A stretch of 64,000 nt of DNA from Modestobacter roseus (GTDB lineage Bacteria > Actinomycetota > Actinomycetes > Mycobacteriales > Geodermatophilaceae). Made by a program: the position numbers and the translations under genes. Positions 1 through 7,631 of this stretch are shown here, piece after piece. Under the pieces are notes generated by a model. The model ran no database searches and was not told the origin of the DNA. It saw only the letters and a program-made list of their open reading frames with translations. Location of the stretch: assembly GCF_007994135.1 (NCBI RefSeq), contig NZ_VLKF01000001.1:3410001-3474000 (forward strand), in the 5' to 3' direction. Numbering within the stretch: position 1 is the stretch's first letter; each line of letters opens with the position of its first letter.

Positions 1-1
1 G

Positions 2-328
2 CGTCCCCGCAGCGTGTGGTCGCAGAAGAACGTGGCGACGGTCGCCCGGCTGGTCGCCGCGGGGCGGATGCGCCCGGCCGGGCTCGTGCAGGTCGAGGCG
101 GCCCGGGCCGACGGGCGGTGGGACCGCGCCTACGCCGGCCCGGCCACGATCACCGTGCCGGCGGACCTCGCCGCGGCCCTGGCGGAGATCCCCGGTGCCG
201 CCGCGGCGTTCGAGGCGCTGCGGTCGCAGGACCGGTACGCCGTCCTCTACGGGGTGCACGCGGCGAGGACCCCGCAGACCCGCGCGCGGCGGATCGCCGC
301 CGCCGTCCAGCAGTTGGCCGGCGGGTGA
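2..328 (+). CDS. YdeI/OmpD-associated family protein, C-terminal part
   Basis: This is the 3' end of a gene that begins before the window; codons are open from base 2. The visible 108 residues carry the typical tail of the YdeI family: a W-S-x-x-N-V-A-T-V-A-R-L element, the phrase G-R-M-R-P-A-G, then A-D-G-R-W-D and Y, followed by a helical end. The family is linked to bacteriocin or peptide resistance in some bacteria, but its biochemical role is unknown. The gene converges on the NlpC/P60 gene with only three bases between the stop codons. The family call rests on remembered motifs. Confidence 0.75.
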   Translation, partial: RPRSVWSQKNVATVARLVAAGRMRPAGLVQVEAARADGRWDRAYAGPATITVPADLAAALAEIPGAAAAFEALRSQDRYAVLYGVHAARTPQTRARRIAAAVQQLAGG

Positions 329-331
329 CCG

Positions 332-1333
332 TCAGCCGGTGACGCGGCGGGCACCGACGTAGCCGCCCTGGTCCACGCTGGTGACGGCGACGGGCTTGCC
401 GGTCACGCTGGCGTGCACCATCTGGCCGTTGCCGATGTACATGCCCACGTGGCTGATCGGGGAGTAGAAGAAGACCAGGTCCCCGGGCTGCAGCTCGCTG
501 CGCGACACCGGCACGCCCAGCTGGGCCTGCGCGCGGCTGGAGTGCGGCAGCGAGATGCCCGCCGCGGCGTAGGCGTACTGGGTCAGACCGGAGCAGTCGA
601 AGCGGTCCGGCCCGCTCCCGCCGGGCAGGTACATGTCCCCGACCTGGGCCAGCGCGGTCTGCACCGCCTCGCCGGCGGCCGCGGTGGGCGCGGGGGCCGG
701 CGCGGCGACGACGTCGGGGCCGGCGATCGCGGTCTGCACGCGCACCCGGTCGGCGGCGGAGAGCCGGGCGAAGTCCGCCTCGTAGCGGTCCATCTCGTCC
801 TCGAGCTCGTCGGCCCGACGCTGCAGGTCGGCGGCGGCCTGCTCGGCGGCGGCCGCCGCGGCGGTCGCATCGGCCTGCGCCTGGTCCGCGGCTGCCCGCG
901 CGGCGGCGGCCTCGCCGACGACGGCGTCGGCGTGCGAGGCCAGCTGGTCGAGGGTGTTCATCTGCTGCACCAGGTCGTCGGCCGACCCGCTGGTCAGGAA
1001 GGCCGCCAGCCGGCCGCGCGTGGTGCCCACGAACCCGGACTGGGCGATGGAGCGCAGCTGGGGCTCCAGCGCGTCCAGCTGCACCTGCGCCTGGGCGGCG
1101 GCCGCTGAGGCCGCCTCGGCGGCGGCCCGCTCCTGCTCGGCGGTGGCGGTGGCCTGGTGCACCTCCTCGTCCAGCGCGCTGAGCTTCCGGCCGGTCTCGG
1201 TGACCGCCTGGCGGGCCTCGTCGGCGGTGGTCGGGGCCGCGGAGGCCGTCGCGGGGACGAGCGTGAGCGCCGCACCGGCACCCAGCGCCAGCGCTGCGCC
1301 CCGGGTCCACCGGCGGGTGGTCGATCGGGTCAC
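332..1333 (-). CDS. NlpC/P60 family cell-wall endopeptidase (RipA-like)
   Basis: Secreted peptidoglycan hydrolase, expected to cut D-Glu/mDAP-type stem-peptide bonds during cell separation or wall remodelling. I chose the GTG at 1333 because GGAGG lies just upstream and it is followed by a signal peptide (R-rich start, hydrophobic A/L core, cleavage near ATASAAP). About residues 35-205 form an Ala/Gln/Glu-rich coiled coil, as in RipA and other NlpC enzymes where the helix shields or anchors the catalytic domain. The C-terminal NlpC/P60 domain holds the catalytic FDCSGL (Cys about residue 247), the SHVGMYIG histidine and a third polar position at MVHAS. Length (333 residues) suits the family. 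It is monocistronic, with about 280 bp upstream before the next gene's stop. Confidence 0.92.
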   Translation of the reverse strand: MTRSTTRRWTRGAALALGAGAALTLVPATASAAPTTADEARQAVTETGRKLSALDEEVHQATATAEQERAAAEAASAAAAQAQVQLDALEPQLRSIAQSGFVGTTRGRLAAFLTSGSADDLVQQMNTLDQLASHADAVVGEAAAARAAADQAQADATAAAAAAEQAAADLQRRADELEDEMDRYEADFARLSAADRVRVQTAIAGPDVVAAPAPAPTAAAGEAVQTALAQVGDMYLPGGSGPDRFDCSGLTQYAYAAAGISLPHSSRAQAQLGVPVSRSELQPGDLVFFYSPISHVGMYIGNGQMVHASVTGKPVAVTSVDQGGYVGARRVTG

Positions 1334-1552
1334 CGTGCCTCCGTCTGCGCGTGGCGGCCCGGGGAAGGGGCGACGTGGTCCATGCGCGTCGAGCACGGAA
1401 CGTAAGGAGACTTCGACGGCGCGTCGCCCTCGGCGCGCCGGGGGACGACCGGTCCGCTCGTCGAGTTGGTCCCACCGACCCCGCTCGTCACTCCCGTCCC
1501 ACGCGGGCGCGGCGGTGACGGTAGAGCGCGCCGTCCCACCCCGGACATGCGA

Positions 1553-1590
1553 CGAGGCCGCCCGCCGGTTCCCCCCGGCGGACGGCCTCG
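1553..1590 (-). terminator. Hairpin terminator after the cysteine-rich gene
   Basis: Arms of 16 bases (1553-1568 and 1575-1590) pair with one mismatch around a six-base loop. The hairpin starts 23 bases past the stop of the minus-strand cysteine-rich gene. There is no T-run, as is usual for actinobacterial terminators. Confidence 0.6.
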
Positions 1591-1613
1591 AGTCGAGCAG
1601 GGCCGAGCAGTGC

Positions 1614-1919
1614 TCAGCCGGCGAGCGGCTCCTGGCACTCCAGGGCCTCGACGACGGCGACGTCGCGCAGGATCGCGGCGAGCTCGGCGGAGGTCCACGC
1701 CTCGCAGCAGTCGCAGGTGCCGGAGTCGGTGAAGCTGCGCAGACCCAGGCTGCCGCCGGCCTGGTCCTCGGCGAGGGCGAGCTGCCCGTCGGCCGGGTTC
1801 CGGTGACAGCGGCAGGAGGCGGCGCACATGCCCAGACCCCACCCGGAGACGATCACGGACGGGCCGTTCTCGTGGACCTTGCCCAGCTGGAAGATCGAGG
1901 GCTTCTGTCGGTACGTCAT
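1614..1919 (-). CDS. Small cysteine-rich hypothetical protein
   Basis: Not a family I recognise. The ATG at 1919 is preceded by a purine-rich GGGGAG; a longer reading from 1991 is possible but adds a low-complexity acidic leader. The 101-residue product has seven cysteines, most in two groups: C-A-A-S-C-R-C-H in the middle and C-D-C-C later, with one near the C-terminus. That spacing suggests a metal site or disulfides. There is no signal peptide or membrane segment, so a cytoplasmic metal-binding role is more likely. The gene stands alone. Its upstream region (1920-2000) is unusually A/T-rich for this genome, as expected of a promoter. A strong hairpin follows its stop. Confidence 0.6.
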   Translation of the reverse strand: MTYRQKPSIFQLGKVHENGPSVIVSGWGLGMCAASCRCHRNPADGQLALAEDQAGGSLGLRSFTDSGTCDCCEAWTSAELAAILRDVAVVEALECQEPLAG

Positions 1920-2107
1920 GGCTTGGCTCCCCTCGCCGTCCTGCCGGAGCAGGGGGTCGTCGTCGGCGTCAGGAGAAAAAGTAGTCGGCATCTTGTTTCG
2001 AGTCAGTTACTCCGGGGAATGACAGGCCGATTCGCCCGTGGACCGTGCGCACCAGTCCCACGGGGCGCGCTCACCCCACGCGTTCCGGTGTGCGGGGCGC
2101 CGGCTGG

Positions 2108-3181
2108 TCACAGCGACCGGTAGAGGTCCAGGTGCGCCCGCGCTGCGGCGTCCCAGCTGTGCCCGGCGGCCAGCGCCCGCCCGGCGGCCCGCTGCGCCGG
2201 GGAGCCGCCGGCCAGCAGCCCGGCGGCCAGCCCCGCCGGGTCGTCGGCGAAGGCCGCCGCGCCGTCGAACACCTCGCGCAGCACCGGGAGGTCCCGGGTG
2301 ACCACCGGGACGCCGGCGGCGAGCGCCTCCATCGCGGCCAGCCCGAAGCCCTCCTTGGTGGAGGGGAAGGCGAAGGCCTCGGCCGCGGCGACCAGGGTGG
2401 GCAGCGCGTCGTGGTCGACCGGCCCGAGGACGACGGGTGCCACCCCGAGCTGCGCCGCCCGGTCGAACACCCGCGTCCGGTAGTCGCGGTAGTCGAACAG
2501 CGTCTCGCCCCCGGCGACCACGAGCGAGAGCTCCGGCCGCTGCCGCTGGACCAGCGCGAACGCCTCCACCAGGTCCAGCGTCCCCTTGCGGGGCTCGATC
2601 CCGCCGACCGCGAGCACGTACCGTCCGAGCCGCTCCCGCCAGGCCCGCCGTCCGGCCGCCCCCGCCGGACCGGCCGCCGCCGCGAACCGGCCGGCGTCCA
2701 CCCCGTTGGGGATCACGGTCGCGACCCGCCCCCAGCCGGTGGCCACCTCGGCGGCGACCGCGGCCGAGACGCAGACCAGCGCCCGGGGCGCGACGACCGC
2801 CCGCTCGTGGCAGGCGGCCAGCTCCGGGGTGGTGAAGGTGTCCAGGTGGTGCACCGTGCGCACGCAGTCACCGACGGCGTTGGCGCTGATGCAGTCCTGG
2901 GCGTGCACGACGTCGGCGTCCCCGGCGGTGAACGCCGCACCGAGCACCTCGATCGAGCGCAGGATCCGCGCGCCGACGTCCTCACCGGGCACGTCGGGGA
3001 AGGGCACCAGCCGCAGCCGGACCGCCGGGGCGACCGGGCGGAAGAACGCCGCGTCGCCGCCGCGGCCCAGCGACCAGACGGTCACCTGCTGCCCGGCGCG
3101 GGCCAGCGCCTCGGCCAGCGCGAGGGTGTGCACGACCCCGCCGCGGGGCCGGGTCGAGTAGGTGAGCAGGGAGATCCTCAC
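2108..3181 (-). CDS. MSMEG_0565-type glycosyltransferase of the nitrogen-starvation (Nit1C) cluster
   Basis: GT-B fold glycosyltransferase (GT4-like), 357 residues. An N-terminal Rossmann half with a G-G-V-V-H-T-L glycine motif is followed by the second half carrying G-G-I-E-P-R-K-G-T and the nucleotide-sugar-binding E-x7-E motif (E-G-F-G-L-A-A-M-E, about residues 277-285). The family is found almost only next to MSMEG_0566-0572 homologues. Its acceptor is unknown; a sugar-modified small molecule or product is plausible. Its GTG overlaps the stop of the degenerate nitrilase (GTGA), so the two are translationally coupled. It is the last gene of the operon. Confidence 0.87.
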   Translation of the reverse strand: MRISLLTYSTRPRGGVVHTLALAEALARAGQQVTVWSLGRGGDAAFFRPVAPAVRLRLVPFPDVPGEDVGARILRSIEVLGAAFTAGDADVVHAQDCISANAVGDCVRTVHHLDTFTTPELAACHERAVVAPRALVCVSAAVAAEVATGWGRVATVIPNGVDAGRFAAAAGPAGAAGRRAWRERLGRYVLAVGGIEPRKGTLDLVEAFALVQRQRPELSLVVAGGETLFDYRDYRTRVFDRAAQLGVAPVVLGPVDHDALPTLVAAAEAFAFPSTKEGFGLAAMEALAAGVPVVTRDLPVLREVFDGAAAFADDPAGLAAGLLAGGSPAQRAAGRALAAGHSWDAAARAHLDLYRSL

Positions 3182-3993
3182 GCGTACGCCCCGGGACGGC
3201 GCTCACGCAGGTGGTCCAGGACCAGCCGGGCCCGGCTCACCTCCGCGGCGACGTCCAGCTCGGCCAGCGCCAGCCCGGCCTTCGCCCAGGTGCGGGCCAG
3301 CACGTCGCCACCCGGGCCCACCACCTTGGACTGACCCAGGAAGCGGAGCCGGCCCATCGCGCCGGTCTGGTTCGCCGACACCCAGACCACCTGGTTCTCC
3401 GCGGCGCGGGCGCAGTCGTAGAGGTCGAACAACCGCGACTGCCGGTCCTGCACCAGCCGCGGCGCCCGGTTGGTGAGGCTGGCCGGCCACGCCGAGAGGC
3501 AGGCGACCAGCTGTGCGCCGTCGGCGGCCAGGGTGCGGGCGGACTCGGGGAAGGTCTTGTCGTAGTCGATGAGCATGCCGATCCGGCCCAGCGGGGTGTC
3601 GAAGGCGGCGAACCGGTCGCCTGCGGCGTAGGCGGGCAGCTCCCCCACCGGCTGGTGCACCTTGCGGTGCCGGCCGAGCACGCCGTCCCCGCCCAGGCAG
3701 ACGGCGCTGTTGAAGAACCGGCCGTCCGCGGCCTCCCGGTAGCCCACGCAGACCACCGTCTCCCCCGCGGCGGCGGCGATCCGCGCCAGCTCCGGGGCGT
3801 CGCCGTCCAGCGCGGGCGGCAGCCCGGTGTCGCCCGCGCGCCCCAGGTCGCCGAGGTACCCGCCCAGGGTGGCGTCGGGGAAGACCAGCAGGTCGACTCC
3901 GCGGCTGCGGGCGTCGGCGACGATCGCCTCGACCCGGGTCAGGCACGCGGCGACGTCCCGCCCGAAGTGCGCCGCGACCGCCGCGACCCTCAC
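3178..3993 (-). CDS. Nitrilase-fold protein with degenerate catalytic triad (likely pseudoenzyme)
   Basis: Carbon-nitrogen hydrolase superfamily, 271 residues, clearly paralogous to the nitrilase at 5362-6204 (shared H-R-K-V-H-Q-P, Y-D-K, F-P-E-S-A-R-T-L). In that paralogue the Glu-Lys-Cys triad is E42, K113, C145. Here the matching positions read D40 (in F-P-D-A-T-L-G-G-Y-L), K111 and D143 (in M-L-I-D-Y-D-K). I checked both substitutions at codon level: GAC in each case. Without the nucleophilic Cys, thioimidate chemistry is not possible, so a regulatory, scaffolding or ligand-binding role is more likely. The GTG start at 3993 follows a palindrome-filled gap. It is coupled to the glycosyltransferase by a GTGA overlap. 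Confidence 0.85.
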   Translation of the reverse strand: MRVAAVAAHFGRDVAACLTRVEAIVADARSRGVDLLVFPDATLGGYLGDLGRAGDTGLPPALDGDAPELARIAAAAGETVVCVGYREAADGRFFNSAVCLGGDGVLGRHRKVHQPVGELPAYAAGDRFAAFDTPLGRIGMLIDYDKTFPESARTLAADGAQLVACLSAWPASLTNRAPRLVQDRQSRLFDLYDCARAAENQVVWVSANQTGAMGRLRFLGQSKVVGPGGDVLARTWAKAGLALAELDVAAEVSRARLVLDHLRERRPGAYA

Positions 3994-4015
3994 GCGGGCC
4001 CCCCGCCGCGCCAGC

Positions 4016-4053
4016 TTTCGGCGCCGAAACCCGGCCGGGTTTCGGCGCCGAAA
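4016..4053. repeat. Perfect 38-bp palindrome with nested palindromes
   Basis: The 38 bases equal their own reverse complement. The unit TTTCGGCGCCGAAACC occurs twice, and TTTCGGCGCCGAAA is itself palindromic. It fills most of the 79-bp gap between the flavin oxidoreductase stop and the degenerate nitrilase start, the only sizeable gap in the downstream part of the operon. It could attenuate or process the transcript, or be a dispersed intergenic element; a related hairpin lies at 33927-33952. Confidence 0.9.
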
Positions 4054-4072
4054 CCTGGGGGGACGGCGCGCC

Positions 4073-5365
4073 TCACGCCATGGGGGCCGCGGACGCCGCG
4101 GCCAGCCCACCCCGCGCGCCGGTGAGCTCGGTGATCCGGTCGGCGAGGAACTCCGCGTCCCGGGCGACCCCGGAGAACCGGCCCGACCCCCAGGTGTGCA
4201 GCCAGGGCAGCCCCAGCAGGTAGAGCCCCGGCGCGGCGGTGACCCCGCGGGCGTGCGCCGGCCGGCCGGCGCCGTCGAAGACCGGCACGTGCACCCAGCT
4301 CCAGTCGGCGCGGAACCCGATCGCCCAGACGACGGCGGCGACCCGGTCCACCGGGAGCGCCGTGGGCTCGACCGACGGCGTCCACACCGGCGTGTACCGC
4401 GGCTCGGTGGGGGCATCCAGACCGGCGCGCTCGATGTGCGCGTCGACGAGGTCCTTGCAGTTCTCGCTGACCCGGTCGGCGTGGTCGAGGTTGGCGGCGA
4501 GCTCGGGGGCGAAGGTCAGCACGCCGTCCCGGACGCCGGTCAGCGGCCCGTAGAGCTGCATGCCCTCGAGGGCGAACTGCCGCAGGTCGATGTCGCGCCC
4601 GCCGCCCCGTCCGGTGACGTAGTGGTTCGTACCGGTCCGGGCCGCCTCGCCGTCGCGGTGCTGCTCGATCGGCATCTCGTAGTGGCCCATGTCGTGCAGC
4701 CAGGCGACGACGTCGCGCCCGCGGTACCGCCGGGCGATCCGGGGGGCGCCGCCCACGGCCAGGTGCACCCGCCGCCCGGTCAGGTGCAGGTCCTCGGCGA
4801 TCTGCGCGCCCGACTGCCCCGATCCCACGACCAGCACGTCACCGTCAGGGAGCTGCTCGGGGTTGCGGTACTGCTGGGAGTGCAGCTGGACCACCCCGGC
4901 GGGCAGCGCGCCGGCCCAGGGCGGGACGACGGGCAGGTGGTAGCCGCCGACGGCGAGCACCACCTGGTCGGCGGTCAGCTCCCCCGCGCTGGTGGTCAGC
5001 CGGTAGCCGCCGGCCGGGTCCGCCGCGAGCCGGGTGACGGCGACCCCCTCGTGCACCGGCGGACCGAAGGAGGCCGCGTAGCCGCGCACGTACTCCACGA
5101 TCTCCTCGCGCAGCATGAAGCCGTCGGGGTCGTCGCCGGCGTAGGGCCAGCCGGGCAGCTGGCACTGCCAGTTCGGGGTGACCAGGCAGAAGCTGTCCCA
5201 GCGGGCGTCGGCCCACTCGTGCCCGACGGTGTCGCGCTCCAGCACCACGTGCTCGATGCCGCGCTGCACCAGGTGCCAGGAGATCGACAGCCCGGCCTGC
5301 CCGCCGCCGACGACGGCGACCGGCACGTGCGCGGGGAGCGGTGGGGTGCCCTCGGTGGCGGTCAT
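4073..5365 (-). CDS. MSMEG_0569-type flavin-dependent oxidoreductase (NitH-like)
   Basis: Class B flavoprotein monooxygenase-like enzyme, 430 residues. The N-terminal FAD dinucleotide motif G-G-G-Q-A-G lies at about residues 19-24. A second Rossmann motif for NAD(P)H, G-S-G-Q-S-G-A-Q-I, follows in the middle, and a C-terminal A-I-G-F-R-A-D-W marks the FAD domain end. Members of this family sit in the Nit1C clusters of cyanide-using bacteria and in the MSMEG_0565-0572 locus. The substrate is not established; oxidation of a nitrile- or amide-derived intermediate is an inference. Its ATG overlaps the nitrilase stop (ATGA), showing coupled translation. Confidence 0.88.
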   Translation of the reverse strand: MTATEGTPPLPAHVPVAVVGGGQAGLSISWHLVQRGIEHVVLERDTVGHEWADARWDSFCLVTPNWQCQLPGWPYAGDDPDGFMLREEIVEYVRGYAASFGPPVHEGVAVTRLAADPAGGYRLTTSAGELTADQVVLAVGGYHLPVVPPWAGALPAGVVQLHSQQYRNPEQLPDGDVLVVGSGQSGAQIAEDLHLTGRRVHLAVGGAPRIARRYRGRDVVAWLHDMGHYEMPIEQHRDGEAARTGTNHYVTGRGGGRDIDLRQFALEGMQLYGPLTGVRDGVLTFAPELAANLDHADRVSENCKDLVDAHIERAGLDAPTEPRYTPVWTPSVEPTALPVDRVAAVVWAIGFRADWSWVHVPVFDGAGRPAHARGVTAAPGLYLLGLPWLHTWGSGRFSGVARDAEFLADRITELTGARGGLAAASAAPMA

Positions 5366-6204
5366 GCCATCGCCCCGGCGCGCACCCCGTAGGCGTCCGG
5401 ACGGCGGTCGCGCAGGTGCGCCATCGACCGGCGCGCGCCGTCCAGCAGGCCGCGGACGTCGACCTCGGCGACCGCCGTGCCGGGCGCGACCCCGGTGGTG
5501 GCCAGCACCTCGCCGCCGGGGCCGACCACCTTGGCGCTGCAGACGAACCGCAGCGACCCGAAGGTGCCGGCCTGGTTCGCCGACAGCCAGACCACCTGGT
5601 TCTCCAGCGCGCGGGCGGCGTCGAACAGGTCGAAGCGCCGGGTCCAGCGGTCCTGCGCCAGGTCCGGGTCGCTCATGGTGCGCGCCGCCGGCCAGGCGGA
5701 CATGCAGGCGATCACCTCGGCGCCGTCCATCGCCAGGGTGCGGGCGGACTCGGGGAAGGCCTTGTCGTAGCAGATCAGCATGCCCATCCGGCCGATCGGT
5801 GAGTCGAAGGCGCGGAAGCCGTCGCCGGCCGCGTACGAGGCGTTCTCCCCCAGCGGCTGGTGCACCTTGCGGTGCACGCCGAGGACGCCGTCCCCGGTCA
5901 CCGCGACCGCGGTGTTGTACCGCTGCGCGCCGTCGGACTCGCAGAGCCCGGCGGTGACCACCATGTCCCCGGCGATCGCGGCCAGCCGGGCGACCTCCGG
6001 GCCGTCGACGTCCAGCGCCGGTGGCAGGTCGGGCGTCCCGTCGCCACTGAGGTCGGCCAGGTAGCCGCCCAGCGCGGCCTCGGGCAGGGCGAGCAGCCGG
6101 ACGCCGCGCGCCCGGGCCTGCGCGACGAGCTCGGCGACCAGCGCGAAGCCCGCCTCCAGGTCGCGCCCGAAGGGCGCCGCGACGGCGGCGACGGAGATGG
6201 TCAT
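5362..6204 (-). CDS. Nitrilase of the Nit1C / Nit6803 type
   Basis: Carbon-nitrogen hydrolase, 280 residues. It hydrolyses the C-N bond of nitriles (or cyanide) to acid plus ammonia. The catalytic triad is intact: E42 in L-P-E-A-A-L-G-G-Y-L, K113 in H-R-K-V-H-Q-P and C145 in M-L-I-C-Y-D-K-A-F. The length is short compared with plant or arylacetonitrilases but normal for this cluster. Its ATG overlaps the stop of the upstream GNAT-AIR synthase fusion and its stop overlaps the flavoprotein start. In Pseudomonas the orthologous nitC is required for growth on cyanide; transfer of that role here is inference. It should act in the cytoplasm and feed ammonia into assimilation. Confidence 0.92.
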   Translation of the reverse strand: MTISVAAVAAPFGRDLEAGFALVAELVAQARARGVRLLALPEAALGGYLADLSGDGTPDLPPALDVDGPEVARLAAIAGDMVVTAGLCESDGAQRYNTAVAVTGDGVLGVHRKVHQPLGENASYAAGDGFRAFDSPIGRMGMLICYDKAFPESARTLAMDGAEVIACMSAWPAARTMSDPDLAQDRWTRRFDLFDAARALENQVVWLSANQAGTFGSLRFVCSAKVVGPGGEVLATTGVAPGTAVAEVDVRGLLDGARRSMAHLRDRRPDAYGVRAGAMA

Positions 6205-7631
6205 GGGGTCTCCCTGGGGGTGGCGGCGCCCAGGCCGGTGACCGGCCCGGGGACGGCGGGGGTGAGCGACCCGTCGGGCCAGCGCAGCTGCACGCCGGCG
6301 CCGGGGACGAGCTCGCCGCAGACGGCGGTGGTGGCCGGCCCCGCGTCGGCGACGGCGCGGCCGGGGACGTCGGTGGTGAGGAACGCGGTGCCGGGGAAGC
6401 AGCTGAACCAGTCGCCGACGGTGGCGACGGTGGGGCGGGGGACGGCGGCGACGTCGAGCACCGCGCCGCAGCCACTGGCCTCGGCGAGCATGCCGAGGGT
6501 GCCGACCAGCCCGGCCATGCTCACGTCCTTCGCCGCCGCCGGGGCGGTGCGGGCGACGGCCGAGCCCATCCGCTGCAGCTCGGCGGTGGTGCGGGCACTG
6601 GTGGAGTCCCACTGCCGGCCGGTCTGGCCGGGCCGCCAGCCGCCGCCGAGGTCGGCGGTGAGCCGCACCTGCTGGCCCGGGCGGCCACCGCCGGCGGGCA
6701 CCGGCCACGCCGTCCGCCCCAGCGCGGTCACCGACAGCGCCGCCGGCACGCCGAACTGGGTGTGCCCGCCGAGCACCGGCACGCCCCAGGCGTCCGCCGC
6801 CGCGCGCAGCCCGGACAGCACCCGGGCGGCGAACGAGGCGTCCCGCGCCCCGACCGCGTCGAGCAGGCCGAGCGGAGCAGCACCCATCGCGGAGAGGTCG
6901 TTGACGTTGACCAGCACCCCGCACCAGCCGGCCCACTCCGGGTCGCGCTCGACCATCGCGGGCAGGATCGCGTCGCAGGCGGCGATCACGTCGGTACCGG
7001 GCACCGGGGCGCCGTCGTCGCCGACGAAGCCGGCGCCACCGAGCTGGAACCCGGTCAGCAGCCCGCCCAGCGGAGCCTTGGTGGCGGCGGCCAGCGCGGC
7101 CAGCCGGCCGATCGGCCAGGTCACCGCCGTGTGCGCCCGCCCGCCGACCTCCGCCGGCCCGGTCACGTGCCAGCCCAGCCGGGTGAACATCCGGGCGTAG
7201 CGGTCCTGCACGGTCGCGTCGAACCGCAGCGCCCCGGCGGCCTCCGCGCGGGCGCAGGCGGCCCGGACCAGCGCGGGCCCCAGGCCGGCCGGCGACCCGG
7301 GCGCGACGACCAGCCGGGAGCCGGTCCACCAGCCGACGTCGGGGCCGGCCGGGTCGGCGGGGCCCAGCCGCACGCCGCCCAGCACCGCCCCTCCTGTTCC
7401 ACGTGCAACAAGGGTCACGCCGCGCGGGTCGTCGTCGGCGTCGTCCCGGTCGGTGCCGGCGAACAGGCCCTGGTCGTCGACGAACGCCGCGCGGCGGAGC
7501 TCGTGGTGGGCGGCGAGACCAACGGCGTCCGCGGGTTCGATCCGCCAGGCGGGGGCGGTCGGCGGGGTCCGGAAGTCGACGAGCAGCACGTTCCGGTCCA
7601 GCGCGAGCCGGTCCGGGTCGACGGCCCTCAT
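6201..7631 (-). CDS. GNAT acetyltransferase fused to AIR synthase-like domain (MSMEG_0567, Sll0786+Sll0787)
   Basis: A two-domain protein of 476 residues. About residues 1-170 form a GNAT N-acetyltransferase-like domain ending near the phrase F-T-R-L-G-W-H-V-T-G. Residues 180-476 resemble PurM/SelD-type ATP-binding enzymes, with D-x-L-P-A-M, V-N-V-N-D-L-S-A-M-G-A-A-P, a G-G-H-T-Q motif and K-D-V-S-M-A-G-L-V-G-T. In cyanobacteria the halves are separate genes (sll0786, sll0787). The PurM half should phosphorylate an amide or acid oxygen with ATP; the true substrate is unknown. It is coupled by ATGA overlaps to the radical SAM gene before it and the nitrilase after it. Confidence 0.88.
   Translation of the reverse strand: MRAVDPDRLALDRNVLLVDFRTPPTAPAWRIEPADAVGLAAHHELRRAAFVDDQGLFAGTDRDDADDDPRGVTLVARGTGGAVLGGVRLGPADPAGPDVGWWTGSRLVVAPGSPAGLGPALVRAACARAEAAGALRFDATVQDRYARMFTRLGWHVTGPAEVGGRAHTAVTWPIGRLAALAAATKAPLGGLLTGFQLGGAGFVGDDGAPVPGTDVIAACDAILPAMVERDPEWAGWCGVLVNVNDLSAMGAAPLGLLDAVGARDASFAARVLSGLRAAADAWGVPVLGGHTQFGVPAALSVTALGRTAWPVPAGGGRPGQQVRLTADLGGGWRPGQTGRQWDSTSARTTAELQRMGSAVARTAPAAAKDVSMAGLVGTLGMLAEASGCGAVLDVAAVPRPTVATVGDWFSCFPGTAFLTTDVPGRAVADAGPATTAVCGELVPGAGVQLRWPDGSLTPAVPGPVTGLGAATPRETP

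Noticed and set aside
150-1475. Long minus-strand frame of about 440 codons overlapping the NlpC/P60 gene
   Set aside because: Arg-rich shadow frame; the overlapping frame has a signal peptide, coiled coil and catalytic motifs.
1334-1550. c-di-AMP (ydaO) riboswitch before the NlpC/P60 gene
   Set aside because: Such genes often have one in actinobacteria, and GGGACCAACT-like sequence is present, but the conserved CCCGACAGCTAACC-type end and other core blocks are missing.
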